Shown: positions 53,447-62,305, counted from the first letter of the stretch. The stretch: DNA of 64,000 bases from Phycisphaerales bacterium (GCA_022446795.1 JAKVBX010000008.1:1-64000), one strand, 5' to 3'. Notes: generated from the sequence alone by a model not told the origin. Made by a program: numbers and translations.

Positions 53447-54477
53447 GCGGCGGCAGCACTGCCCCCGAGCAGGACGTCGTCCTGAGTTCCCGAGCCCGCA
53501 TCGCCCGGAATCTCGATGGCATCCCCTTCGTGAATCGCGCGAACGAGGAGCAGTGCGAGTACGTGATGCGTACGGCCCGGCACCTGCTCCTCCACGTCCC
53601 CCTGGACGAACGGATGATCTGGGTCGACCTGGAGCAATCCTCCAGCCACGAGCGACAGTTGCTCGTGGAACGACACCTCATCTCCCGGCACCACGCCGAG
53701 AGCACGGTCCGGCGCGGAGTCGCCGTTGGTGAGAGTGAACACGCCAGTGTCATGATCAACGAAGAGGACCACATTCGGATGCAGGTCCTTCGCCCGGGAT
53801 TGCAGTTGGAAGACGCCTGCCGAACCTGCCGGTCCATTGATGAAGCCGTCGGGACCCACGTCGAATATGCCTATCGCGAACGGTGGGGCTACCTGAGCGC
53901 CTGCCCGACGAACGTGGGCACGGGAATCCGTCTCTCCGCCATGCTTCACCTTCCCGCCCTGCGACTGACCAATGACATCGGCCGGGTCCGGCAGACGGCC
54001 AAGGATCTGCACCTGGCGGTTCGCGGCTACTTCGGCGAAGGCTCTGACTCCACCGGGAACTTCTACCAGGTGAGCAACCAGATCACCCTCGGCCGAAGCG
54101 AGGATGAGATCCTCGACGAATTCGAGAACACGATCATCCCTGGCCTGGTGCGCTATGAACAGGCCGCCCGCCAGGTCCTGCTCGACAAGCATCGCCGGGA
54201 ACTGGAGGACCAGGTCTTCCGCGCCTTCGGCGCCCTGGGCACGGCTCGCATGCTCAAGTTGGATGAGTCGATGAAGCTCCTGAGCCGGCTGCGACTGGGC
54301 GTCTGCCTGGACATGCTCAAGGAAGCGGCCGACACGATCACGCTGGACACGATCAACTCCCTGCTGCTGCTGGTGCAGCCGGGGCATCTTCGCCAACACG
54401 TGGGATGCACGATCTCACCAGAGGAGGCCCGCGGGGTGCGGGCCGACCTCGTCCGTGAACTGCTGATCGGAGATTGA
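53443..54477 (+). CDS. mcsB: Protein-arginine kinase McsB
   Basis: 344 residues, close to the B. subtilis McsB length. The phosphagen-kinase fold shows VVLSSRARIARNLDGIPF, INEEDHIRMQVL, AYRERWGYLSACPTNVGTGIR and RVRQTAKDLHLAVRG. It phosphorylates arginine residues on proteins, a degradation tag, and is activated by McsA (upstream, ATGA overlap). In Firmicutes ctsR and clpC are usually in the same operon; neither is present here. Confidence 0.95.
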   Translation: MSGGSTAPEQDVVLSSRARIARNLDGIPFVNRANEEQCEYVMRTARHLLLHVPLDERMIWVDLEQSSSHERQLLVERHLISRHHAESTVRRGVAVGESEHASVMINEEDHIRMQVLRPGLQLEDACRTCRSIDEAVGTHVEYAYRERWGYLSACPTNVGTGIRLSAMLHLPALRLTNDIGRVRQTAKDLHLAVRGYFGEGSDSTGNFYQVSNQITLGRSEDEILDEFENTIIPGLVRYEQAARQVLLDKHRRELEDQVFRAFGALGTARMLKLDESMKLLSRLRLGVCLDMLKEAADTITLDTINSLLLLVQPGHLRQHVGCTISPEEARGVRADLVRELLIGD

Positions 54478-54481
54478 CCGG

Positions 54482-54757
54482 CTACAGCCGATCAATCGTC
54501 CCGGCCATCTCGAAGTCCTTCTCGGTCAGGCCACCGGCATCGTGCGTGGTCAGTGTCAACGTGACCTTGCCATAGCGGATCATGATGTCCGGATGATGCT
54601 GGGCCGCTTCAGCCGCGTCGCCAACCTTGTTGACGAAGGCCATGGCTTCCTTGAAGTCACTGAAGCCCAGGGTCCGCTGGAGATTGTCGCCACTGAGCGT
54701 CCACTCGGGGAGGGACTCCAGGCGGGTTTCGATCTGGTCGGCCTCTAGCTTGTCCAT
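54482..54757 (-). CDS. 4a-hydroxytetrahydrobiopterin dehydratase (PCD/DCoH family)
   Basis: 91 residues, the usual size. Signatures EWTLSGDNLQRTLGFSDF, MAFVNKVGDAAEAAQHHPDI, and TLTLTTHDAGGLTEKDFEMA with the conserved HHPD. It recycles the pterin cofactor of aromatic amino acid hydroxylases, although many bacteria use it for other purposes; no hydroxylase is in the window. Convergent with mcsB, four bases between the stops. Confidence 0.93.
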   Translation of the reverse strand: MDKLEADQIETRLESLPEWTLSGDNLQRTLGFSDFKEAMAFVNKVGDAAEAAQHHPDIMIRYGKVTLTLTTHDAGGLTEKDFEMAGTIDRL

Positions 54758-54848
54758 CGTGGGCTCCGCGGGTCAGTTGGCCATACGTTCCCCGCTGCGA
54801 GTCCACCTGTCAACGCCGGGCGGTTTCCCCTCGCGTGCCCGTCGGTCG

Positions 54849-54854
54849 TAGCAT
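54849..54854 (+). promoter_or_regulatory. Possible -10 element for gluQ
   Basis: TAGCAT ends six bases before the gluQ ATG at 54861, with no Shine-Dalgarno between. Positional inference for leaderless initiation. Confidence 0.33.
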
Positions 54855-54860
54855 GCCCCC

Positions 54861-55796
54861 ATGCCTACCGCGTGTTCCCGCCTGGCCCCGTCCCCCACCG
54901 GCGCACTTCATCTGGGAAACGCGCGGACGTTCCTCTGGAACTGGGCCCTGGCCCGCACCCAAAGCTGGCAACTCGTCATGCGAATCGAGGACTTCGACGG
55001 CCCCCGGGTCCGCCCGGGCGCCGCACAGGCCAGTTTGGAGACACTCAAGTGGCTCGGGCTGGACTGGGATGGCCCCGCCCTGGTGCAGACTGATGATCGG
55101 GACCCATATGTCACCGCCATCGAGGGGCTCGCCCAACGCGGGTTGGCCTATCCCTGCACGCTCTCGCGACGGGAGATCGCCGCGGCCGCCCCCCACGAGG
55201 ACGACCATGAAATTCCCTTCGAGCCCTCCCTGCGACCACCGGACGCCGGTCGCCCAATGGACTTCCATCCAGAAGAAGGCACGCACTGGCGACTCGTGGT
55301 CTCACCTGAGGCGGAACCCGTGTCGGACATGCTCCGTGGCGAGTTGGACTGCTATCCCGCACGGGAGTGTGGGGACTTCGTGATCTGGACGGTCCGCGAT
55401 GAACCGGCCTACCAGTTGGCCGTGGTTGTCGATGACATCAGGCAGCAGGTCACCGATGTCGTCCGTGGAGACGATCTGCTTCCCAGCGCGGCGCGGCAGC
55501 AATTGCTCTACCGACACCTGGGCCACCCCGCCCCGCGATGGTGGCACCTGCCACTGGTCCGGGGATCCGATGGGCGACGCCTGGCCAAGCGACATGGGGA
55601 CACTCGGATCGATCACTACCGGGACAGCGGTGTTCCACCCGAGCGCGTCGTCGGTCTCCTCGCCTGGTGGTGTGGGCTCCTGCCGGAACGATCGCCCCTG
55701 TCGGCCGCGGATTTCCGCGACCGGTTCGACGAGACCGCCCTGCCAAGCGATGATGTGGTGATGACCGCGGAGGATGATGCGTGGCTGCGTGGCTGA
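54861..55796 (+). CDS. gluQ: Glutamyl-Q tRNA(Asp) synthetase (truncated GluRS paralogue)
   Basis: 311 residues, the usual GluQRS length, without an anticodon-binding domain. HIGH-like signature PSPTGALHLGNART, MRIEDFDGPRVRPG, YPCTLSRREI, WTVRDEPAYQLAVVVDD and the KMSKS equivalent RRLAKRHGD are present. Such proteins attach glutamate to queuosine in tRNA(Asp). The zinc-binding cysteines seen in E. coli after YPC are mostly missing here. The frame overlaps the next gene by 16 bases. Confidence 0.9.
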   Translation: MPTACSRLAPSPTGALHLGNARTFLWNWALARTQSWQLVMRIEDFDGPRVRPGAAQASLETLKWLGLDWDGPALVQTDDRDPYVTAIEGLAQRGLAYPCTLSRREIAAAAPHEDDHEIPFEPSLRPPDAGRPMDFHPEEGTHWRLVVSPEAEPVSDMLRGELDCYPARECGDFVIWTVRDEPAYQLAVVVDDIRQQVTDVVRGDDLLPSAARQQLLYRHLGHPAPRWWHLPLVRGSDGRRLAKRHGDTRIDHYRDSGVPPERVVGLLAWWCGLLPERSPLSAADFRDRFDETALPSDDVVMTAEDDAWLRG

Positions 55797-56296
55797 AGAT
55801 GATCTGCATATTCGTGCTGCTGGCGGTGACCGCCTGTGAGCCGGCTGCCCCACCGACGCACACCGACCTCTCGTTCGGCGGCGAAGCATGGAACATGGAA
55901 CTGGCGATCGGTGAGGCCGCCATCGAACGGGGGCTCATGGGCCGCGAGATGATTCCCCCGGGAACCGGCATGATTTTCCTCTTCGAGGACAACCGGGTCC
56001 ACCAGTTCTGGATGGGTCATTGCCTGACCGACATGGACCTCGTCTTCGTGGATGGCCTTGGCCGCATCACCGCCGTGCACGAGATGGTGGCCGAGGCTCC
56101 CCAGGAACCTGGTGAATCCGAATTCGCCTATCACCAGCGATTGGCGCAGTACTCCAGTGTCTTCCCAGTCCGCGTGGCCCTGGAGTTCCCGACAGGCACG
56201 ATCAAGAGATTGGGCCTCGCCCCCGGCCAGGCAACACCACTGGACATCCGGGCACTGGATGACCTTCGTGACCGGGTGACGGCCGCGCGGCGCTAA
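55781..56296 (+). CDS. DUF192-family lipoprotein
   Basis: 171 residues from GTG 55781, with GGAGG seven bases upstream; an ATG at 55799 would lie just after the previous stop and leave a very short signal. Lipobox VTAC gives Cys19. The DUF192 fold shows WNMELAIGEAAIERGLMGRE, GTGMIFLFEDNRVHQFWMGH, and the DMDLVFVDGLGRITAVHEM block. The family has no known enzymatic role. It overlaps gluQ and converges with ribE. Confidence 0.88.
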   Translation: MAAWLKMICIFVLLAVTACEPAAPPTHTDLSFGGEAWNMELAIGEAAIERGLMGREMIPPGTGMIFLFEDNRVHQFWMGHCLTDMDLVFVDGLGRITAVHEMVAEAPQEPGESEFAYHQRLAQYSSVFPVRVALEFPTGTIKRLGLAPGQATPLDIRALDDLRDRVTAARR

Positions 56297-56919
56297 CGCG
56301 GGGTCAACAGCCCACGGGCTTCCATCAGGTGCCGCATGGATCGAAGCAGGATGTCTGATTCGAGGTTGACGCGATCACCCTCGACCAACGATCCCAGCGT
56401 GGTCTCCTCCAGTGTGGTTGGCACCAACGCAACGTCGAAGGTCCCGTCGGTGACACCCGCCACCGTCAACGACACACCAGCGACCGTGATGGACCCCTGT
56501 GGAACGATCAGTTCCAGGATCTCGGCCGGCGGCTGGATCCGAATCCGAACATCACCATCCTGGCTCCGGTTGGAGATCACCTGGCCCACCCCATCGACGT
56601 GCCCCTGGACGAGATGGCCCCCGAGGAGCGTTTCGGTCGTCGCTGCCGTCTCCAGGTTGACCGCCTGACCCTCCTGCAGGGCCCCGAGCGTGGTCATCTG
56701 GAGCGTCTGGGGCACCACCTGGAAGTGGAGTTCCAGTTCGTCCTTGCCGCTCTCGCGGGCCTCCACGATGGTCAGGCAGCAGCCGTCCACGGCAATCGAG
56801 TCGCCTGGGCCGGGGCAGGCGGTCCATCGCGGGGCGGCCAGGCTCAGCGACATGACGCCAGAGGCCTCGCGATGGGCCTGAACGGCTCGGCCGACGGCTT
56901 GGACCAGACCGGTGAACAT
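56293..56919 (-). CDS. ribE: Riboflavin synthase alpha subunit
   Basis: 208 residues from ATG 56919, the conserved MFTGLVQAVGRA start; the frame is open for 45 more codons that are not family-like. Two tandem lumazine-binding barrels are seen: the first with IAVDGCCLTIVEARESG and NLETA, then the GGHLVQGHVDGVG linker, the second with GSITVAGVSLTVAGV and NLESDILLR. It forms riboflavin from two lumazine molecules. No FMN riboswitch was recognised upstream. Confidence 0.96.
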   Translation of the reverse strand: MFTGLVQAVGRAVQAHREASGVMSLSLAAPRWTACPGPGDSIAVDGCCLTIVEARESGKDELELHFQVVPQTLQMTTLGALQEGQAVNLETAATTETLLGGHLVQGHVDGVGQVISNRSQDGDVRIRIQPPAEILELIVPQGSITVAGVSLTVAGVTDGTFDVALVPTTLEETTLGSLVEGDRVNLESDILLRSMRHLMEARGLLTPR

Positions 56920-57008
56920 GGACACCACTGTAGTCGCGACCCGAGTCTGGCGGTCACCCCCTGCCGCGGCCTTCCCGCCACCTTCGCCCCCCCCTGGGCA
57001 CCGCAATC

Positions 57009-57014
57009 TATACT
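57009..57014 (+). promoter_or_regulatory. Possible -10 element for the PQQ-propeller and purH genes
   Basis: TATACT matches the -10 consensus at four or more positions; a weak TTCGCC lies about 20 bases before it. The leader to ATG 57078 would be about 55 bases. Confidence 0.35.
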
Positions 57015-57077
57015 GCTCGACTTGTGCCCAGCGACACGGCTGGACCGGAGCCACGGCCCCACCAGGAGATCCGATCG

Positions 57078-58289
57078 ATGTTCACCGCTGCGTCTCGCAC
57101 CGGAATAGCCCGCCACACCGGCCTGCTGGTCCTTGCTGGCCTGCTTGCCATGACCGGGTGCAAGAGCACATCGGACAGCCGCACGGCCGATTCGTCCTCG
57201 CCCCGGACGGCACGTGATGCCAGCCTTCTCGATGCTCTGGAACGTGAGTATGCCATCGGCCCACGGGCGGCACGCTCGCTGGGCTATCGCCTGGGATGGC
57301 AGGCCCCCGACGCGGGCAAGACCACGATCCGCGTGGAACCCCAGGGTGACTCCATCCTGGTGCTCTCGGGCGACAACATCCTGAAACGACTCACCGCCGA
57401 CACGGGAACCCGCTTGTGGTCCGCCAGCGTGGGCAGCCCGGTGGCCGAGGTCCTTGGGCTGACCTACCTCCCTGACCAACAGCGGATCTACATCACTCGC
57501 GACAGCAGCATCCTCTCGTTGGAGTCCGCCACCGGTGTCATGACGTCGGAGCCTGGACGGTCACCCGTACAGGAACTGCAGTGGATCGCCAATACGGCGC
57601 CGGTCGTCTTTGACGACTTTCTCATCTACGGCTCGCGAGCCGGCGAACTGGTCTGGCAGATCTACAGCCTGGGACACTCGTTCCGAGCCTACAACATCGG
57701 CCAGTCGGTCCAACTGACCCCGCAGTTGATCGGAGACTCGGTCATCGCGGTCGCCACCAGCGGCGAGATCGTTGTGCTGGATGCCGCCCAGGTCAGTACT
57801 CGCTGGCGACACAAACTGCTCGACAAGGTCGTGGCCGAACCGGGCGTCGGTGCCGAGGTCGTCTACGTGGCCAGCCGCGACCAGTACCTTCGTGCCTTCG
57901 ATCTGTTATCTGGTCGCCTGAAGTGGCGGGCCCTCACCGAGGCACCCCTGAGCCACAGCCCGAGCGTCATCGGACGTGATGTCTACCAGTTGATTCCCGG
58001 CAGCGGCCTGGCCTGCTATGAAGCACGCCCGGTCAACCGATATGACGGTCGCCGGCGGTGGATCAACCCCGAGATCACCGGAACAGTGCTCACCAAGCGT
58101 GGCGACAACCTCATCACCTGGGATGACCAGAAGCGGGAATTGGCCCTGGTCAGCGCCTCGACCGGCGTTGTCGAAACAACCGTCGCGCTACCGTCGGTCC
58201 GGATGATTGTCACCGACAACCAGGTCAATGGTCGGATCTACACGCTGGACGACCGAGGCCGACTCGACTGCCTCATTCCCGCCAACTGA
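57078..58289 (+). CDS. PQQ-like beta-propeller lipoprotein
   Basis: 403 residues from ATG 57078. The signal peptide ends with lipobox AMTGC (Cys28). The rest is a beta-propeller of PQQ-type blades, e.g. LKRLTADTGTRLWSA, GLTYLPDQQRIYITRD, IVVLDAAQVSTRWRHKL and LRAFDLLSGRLKWRAL. Resembles BamB/PQQ enzyme propellers in fold, but there is no sign of quinoprotein active-site residues. It is probably a periplasmic scaffold. It precedes purH by 23 bases on the same strand. Confidence 0.87.
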   Translation: MFTAASRTGIARHTGLLVLAGLLAMTGCKSTSDSRTADSSSPRTARDASLLDALEREYAIGPRAARSLGYRLGWQAPDAGKTTIRVEPQGDSILVLSGDNILKRLTADTGTRLWSASVGSPVAEVLGLTYLPDQQRIYITRDSSILSLESATGVMTSEPGRSPVQELQWIANTAPVVFDDFLIYGSRAGELVWQIYSLGHSFRAYNIGQSVQLTPQLIGDSVIAVATSGEIVVLDAAQVSTRWRHKLLDKVVAEPGVGAEVVYVASRDQYLRAFDLLSGRLKWRALTEAPLSHSPSVIGRDVYQLIPGSGLACYEARPVNRYDGRRRWINPEITGTVLTKRGDNLITWDDQKRELALVSASTGVVETTVALPSVRMIVTDNQVNGRIYTLDDRGRLDCLIPAN

Positions 58290-58312
58290 AACGCCGCTGG
58301 GAGCCCCCTGAG

Positions 58313-59899
58313 ATGACCGACCTCGTTCCGGTTCGTCGGGCCCTGCTGTCAGTCAGTGACAAGACCGATCTCGTTCCATTCGCCAAGTCGCTGGTGGGCA
58401 TGGGTGTTGAACTGCTGTCCACCGGCGGGACCGCCCGCGCGCTTCGCGAGGCCGACGTGCCCGTGACGGACGTCTCCGAGGTCACCGGCTTTCCCGAGAT
58501 CATGGACGGCCGCGTCAAGACCCTGCACCCCGCCATTCATGGTGGCCTGCTCGCTCGACGTGACGTCGAATCACACGTGCAGGCGATGAAGGACCATGGC
58601 ATCGAGCCCATCGACCTGGCCTGCATCAACCTCTACCCCTTCGAGCGGACGATCCAGCAGGAGGGCATCAGTGATGCCGAGGCCATCGAGCAGATCGACA
58701 TCGGTGGCCCATCGATGGTTCGATCAGCGGCCAAGAACCACGAGTCGGTCTGCATCGTGACCTCGCCCTCGCAATATGATCACGTCGTCAGCGATCTCCG
58801 GAAGAACGATGGCGCCACCTCCCGCGACCTGCGACTGACCCTCGCGGCAGCCGCCTTTGCCCGGACCGCCCGATACGACGCCGCCATCAGCGCCTGGATG
58901 AGCGGCCCCGCCGCCGGCGGCATGCCCGAGACCATCGAACTGGCCGCCACCCGCGAGCAGGTGCTCCGATACGGAGAGAACCCCCACCAGCGAGCGGCGC
59001 TGTACATCGACCCCAGCAGCCATGAAGCTGGCATTGCTGCGGCGACCCAGCATTCCGGCAAACCGCTGAGTTTCAACAACATCAATGACGCGGCCGCCGC
59101 GTTGGAAACCAGCCGCGATCTGCACCTGGCCTCCGGGCAACTCGCCGCCGTTGTCATCAAGCACACCAACCCCTGCGGCGCAGCGGTCTCGGACTCGGCC
59201 ATCACGGCCTTCGAGCAGGCCTACGCCGGTGATCCCCTGGCGGCCTACGGTGGCATCCTCGCCCTGACCGCTCCCATTGATGCGGAGGTCGCATCCTCGA
59301 TCACCGGAACGGCCCGCTTCCTCGAGGTCATCCTGGCTCCTTCCTTTTCGACGGAGGCCATCGATCAACTTCAGGCGCGGTGGACCAACGTCCGGCTCCT
59401 GGAGATCCCCGATCTGACCTCCCGACCGGAACAGTCCTGGAACATCCGATCCATCGGCGGCGGACTGCTGGTCCAGGATCGGGATCGCCAACTGGCGACA
59501 CCCGACAGATGGCAAACCGCCGTCGGTACGGACCCGGGTGACGAGATGATGGCCAACGCCGTCATTGCCTGGACCGTCGCCAAGCATCTCACGTCCAACG
59601 CGATCGCCATCGCTGGAGGCGGCCGCCTCCTCGGCGTCGGATCGGGACAGGTCGATCGCGTGACGGCCTGCCGGCTCGCCATCGACAAAGCGGGTGAGGA
59701 CCTGGCCTCAGGCGGCGATGCCGTGGCTGCTTCGGATGCCTTCTTCCCCTTCGCGGATGGCCCTGAACTCCTGCTGGAGGCCGGCGTCACGTGCATCGTG
59801 CATCCTGGCGGGTCCAAGCGGGACGAGGACACGTTCGAAGCCTGCCGAGCGCATGACGCCACCTGCCTGCTGACCGGCATTCGAACCTTCCGACACTGA
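58313..59899 (+). CDS. purH: Bifunctional AICAR formyltransferase/IMP cyclohydrolase
   Basis: 528 residues, normal length. The N-terminal methylglyoxal-synthase-like domain has ALLSVSDKTDLVPFAKSL, LLSTGGTARAL, VKTLHPAIHGGLLARR and CINLYPFERTI. The AICAR transformylase half has LRYGENPHQRAALY, VVIKHTNPCGAAVSD and EAGVTCIVHPGGSKRDEDTFEACRAH. Together they form IMP in purine synthesis. SD GGGAG precedes the ATG. Confidence 0.97.
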   Translation: MTDLVPVRRALLSVSDKTDLVPFAKSLVGMGVELLSTGGTARALREADVPVTDVSEVTGFPEIMDGRVKTLHPAIHGGLLARRDVESHVQAMKDHGIEPIDLACINLYPFERTIQQEGISDAEAIEQIDIGGPSMVRSAAKNHESVCIVTSPSQYDHVVSDLRKNDGATSRDLRLTLAAAAFARTARYDAAISAWMSGPAAGGMPETIELAATREQVLRYGENPHQRAALYIDPSSHEAGIAAATQHSGKPLSFNNINDAAAALETSRDLHLASGQLAAVVIKHTNPCGAAVSDSAITAFEQAYAGDPLAAYGGILALTAPIDAEVASSITGTARFLEVILAPSFSTEAIDQLQARWTNVRLLEIPDLTSRPEQSWNIRSIGGGLLVQDRDRQLATPDRWQTAVGTDPGDEMMANAVIAWTVAKHLTSNAIAIAGGGRLLGVGSGQVDRVTACRLAIDKAGEDLASGGDAVAASDAFFPFADGPELLLEAGVTCIVHPGGSKRDEDTFEACRAHDATCLLTGIRTFRH

Positions 59900-59910
59900 A
59901 TTGGTACGGC

Positions 59911-60480
59911 TCAGGTCACCCCGATGCTGACATCGATGGGCTGCTCGGAGGGACGGTGCGTGGGCTCCAGGGCCAACGACAGCGGGACACGCTTGCCCTC
60001 TCCGTCGAAGGGGATGTTGTCCTCATCGATGATCCGCTGGATCGCCATGATGCCCTCGATGAGCATCTCGGGACGAGGCGGACATCCGGGCACGTACACG
60101 TCGACCGGCAGGAACTGGTCAACCCCCTGGACGACTGCGTAGGTATCGAACACCCCACCAGTCGATGCACAGGCGCCCATCGAGATGACCCACTTGGGCT
60201 CACACATCTGGCGATAGATGTGCTGAAGCACCGGGAGCATCTTGACGCTCACCCGACCCGCGACGATCAGCAGGTCAGCCTGCCGTGGGCTGAAGCGGAA
60301 CACCTCGGCACCGAAACGGGCCAGGTCGAACCGACTCGAGGCCGTGGCCATCAGCTCGATCCCGCAGCAGGCCGTCGCAAATGGCATCGGCCACAGCGCC
60401 GAACGCCGGGCCCAGTTGATGACCCGACTGAGCTGGGTCGTCAGGTATCCGTCTACCGGGATGGCTGCTTCAAGGCCCAT
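59911..60480 (-). CDS. nuoB: NADH-quinone oxidoreductase subunit B
   Basis: 189 residues. The N2 iron-sulfur cysteines are C38 and C39 (ATACCGIEL), C104 (GACAST) and C133 (VPGCPPRPE). It forms part of the peripheral arm of respiratory complex I. The other nuo genes are not beside it: it converges with purH and has a STAS-domain gene 93 bases upstream. A TACCAT -10-like hexamer at 60519-60524 suggests its own promoter. Confidence 0.95.
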   Translation of the reverse strand: MGLEAAIPVDGYLTTQLSRVINWARRSALWPMPFATACCGIELMATASSRFDLARFGAEVFRFSPRQADLLIVAGRVSVKMLPVLQHIYRQMCEPKWVISMGACASTGGVFDTYAVVQGVDQFLPVDVYVPGCPPRPEMLIEGIMAIQRIIDEDNIPFDGEGKRVPLSLALEPTHRPSEQPIDVSIGVT

Positions 60481-60573
60481 GCCATGCTGCTCCTCGCGGG
60501 GACTCCGCGGTCACCCGCATGGTATCGGCATGGGCCGTTCGTTTCCCTTCCACAAGGAGAAAAAGCCCCTTGA

Positions 60574-60948
60574 TCAACCGGCACGTCGGCGCCGGGCGGT
60601 CCAGGCCCGCGGTCGCGGCTTACCGCCGAGGAGTCGATCGAGCCTCAGGAGCCTCAGGACGTCGCGGATGGGCTCGCTCACGTCGTTGAGTACGAGTTGG
60701 GCCTGCCATTGTCGGGCCAGGCGTTCGAACTCGAGGCACATGCCCAGGGCGGTGATCGACATGGTGTACACCTCGGTCAGGTCCAGTTCCAGGCGTCGGA
60801 CACTCCGGCCCTTGGACCTCATGATGGTCCCCACTGATGAGGCGAGGCGTGAGGCTTCACGATCACCGATTCGAGGCCCACCGGGCCGTACGGTCAGTGT
60901 GCCATGATGCAGGTTGCACCCATGAATCGCTTGCGTCGTTGTCGGCAT
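60574..60948 (-). CDS. STAS-like domain protein
   Basis: 124 residues. A STAS-type fold is suggested by LTVRPGGPRIGDREASRLASS, the strand-loop RRLELDLTEVYTMSITALGM and the final helix RDVLRLLRLDRLLGG. The usual phospho-Ser motif DSSG is replaced by MSITALG, so regulation by phosphorylation may be lost. It ends in a basic tail (RPRAWTARRRRAG). It stands upstream of nuoB. Role unknown. Confidence 0.7.
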   Translation of the reverse strand: MPTTTQAIHGCNLHHGTLTVRPGGPRIGDREASRLASSVGTIMRSKGRSVRRLELDLTEVYTMSITALGMCLEFERLARQWQAQLVLNDVSEPIRDVLRLLRLDRLLGGKPRPRAWTARRRRAG

Positions 60949-61114
60949 CTTCGGATTCCCTCCAGAAACAAATTCCTCTCAACCCGACGGCCATCGGCCC
61001 CTGGGAGGCCCAACTTCACCACGGAAGCCGTCCAACCCCGCCAGGTGGCCCAATAACGCCATCCGAGCCGTCAGAATCCGCACATTCGGGCAATCAGGAC
61101 CGGCATTTCGCCGT

Positions 61115-61120
61115 TACTGT
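61115..61120 (+). promoter_or_regulatory. Possible -10 element for the metalloprotease-like gene
   Basis: TACTGT, four bases before ATG 61125 (ten before the second ATG, 61131), with no ribosome binding site seen. Positional inference. Confidence 0.3.
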
Positions 61121-61124
61121 CTCT

Positions 61125-62303
61125 ATGAGCATGACCATCAACCGCTCCATCCTCGCGATCGTCCTCGCCGCCCTTCTCTTCAGCCCGGCCACCGTCGCCC
61201 ATGCCTCGGAGGAGGCGGCCACGGACACCCGGAAGGCGCCCGAGATGCCCCGCGAGGTCGACGGCGTCAGCCTGCCCATGGAAGCCTCGGGCGATGACTC
61301 CATTGAACTGGCCAAGAAGCTGCTGCCCCGCTCATTCAAGCGCAACCGCAGCAGCAGCCATGTCATGTTCACGGACTCGGACTGGGAGGCCATCAGCCAG
61401 GCCCGGACCGTACTGCAGCGAGCCTGGTCGGAATACCGGGGATTCTGCCGCCGGGTCGGCATCGTCGTGCCGCGTCCCGACGAGAAACTCGTCTGCATCA
61501 TCTTCAATGAGCACCATGACTTCCTCGAGTTCGCCAAGAAGACCGAGGGCGAGCACGCCATCCTCGAACATGCCAGCGGCTACTTCAGCCCGCGTTTCGA
61601 CTGGATCTGCTTCTTCGAACCCGAGCATCACGACTCGGCCGACGAAGCCCATGGACACCTGGACGAGCAGCAGGGCGTCCTGGATCAGGAGCAGCGCAAC
61701 ACCAGGCTCGACACGCTGGATGCCGCCACGGCGGAACGGATCAAGAGGAACTGGACCTGGCGGCAGAAGCAGATCGACACCGCCCGCTCGAACATGGCCC
61801 AGTGGTCGGAAAACCGCCGGACGATGATCACGATCCATGAGGCCGTGCACCAGTTCACCCATGTCTGCCACACCTGGCCGGGCAAGAAGCTCTGGCCGAT
61901 CTGGTTGCACGAGGGCCTGGCCACGTCCTTCGAGACGATCGATGCCAAGAGCGGTTTCGGCCCGGACCAGCTGTGCGAGTCACAGGACCTGGAGTTCCTC
62001 AACTGCCTGGACCAGGACCGGCTGATTCCCCTGCGGGACTTCATCGCCTTCCCCCACTACGGTGACCAGACGCCCGAGACCCTCGAGGTCCTGTACGCCC
62101 AGGCCTATGGCCTGATGACATGGCTGTACGAGTTCCGGAAGCCCCAACTGGCCCAGTTCCTCAAGCGACTCGCCGCCCCGCCGGCCGAGGATGGTGAGGC
62201 CGATCCCGTCGTGCTCTTCGAAGAGATCTTCGGCGACATCGAGCGGCTTGAGAAGCGGTGGTACAGCCTGGAATCAGGCGACTGGCGGGCCAAGCAACGC
62301 TGA
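61125..62303 (+). CDS. Secreted DUF1570-like protein with metalloprotease HExxH motif
   Basis: 392 residues from ATG 61125 (or 61131), which yields a signal peptide (LAIVLAALLFSPATVAHAS). Residues 238-242 read HEAVH and a second motif, HEG at 262-264, follows, the gluzincin arrangement. The neighbourhood FTHVCHTWPGKKLWPIWLHEGLATSFE is close to planctomycete DUF1570/peptidase-MA-like proteins. No activity is established for that group. It is isolated between two minus-strand genes, 176 bases after the STAS gene start. Confidence 0.83.
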   Translation: MSMTINRSILAIVLAALLFSPATVAHASEEAATDTRKAPEMPREVDGVSLPMEASGDDSIELAKKLLPRSFKRNRSSSHVMFTDSDWEAISQARTVLQRAWSEYRGFCRRVGIVVPRPDEKLVCIIFNEHHDFLEFAKKTEGEHAILEHASGYFSPRFDWICFFEPEHHDSADEAHGHLDEQQGVLDQEQRNTRLDTLDAATAERIKRNWTWRQKQIDTARSNMAQWSENRRTMITIHEAVHQFTHVCHTWPGKKLWPIWLHEGLATSFETIDAKSGFGPDQLCESQDLEFLNCLDQDRLIPLRDFIAFPHYGDQTPETLEVLYAQAYGLMTWLYEFRKPQLAQFLKRLAAPPAEDGEADPVVLFEEIFGDIERLEKRWYSLESGDWRAKQR

Positions 62304-62305
62304 CG

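Noticed and set aside
56920-57077. FMN riboswitch upstream of ribE
   Set aside because: The spacer between ribE and the PQQ-propeller gene shows none of the conserved FMN-element blocks and is too short.
60540-60575. Terminator after the STAS gene (CAAGG...CCTTG with an internal A/T run)
   Set aside because: The stem is only five base pairs and the T run lies in the loop, not after the stem.
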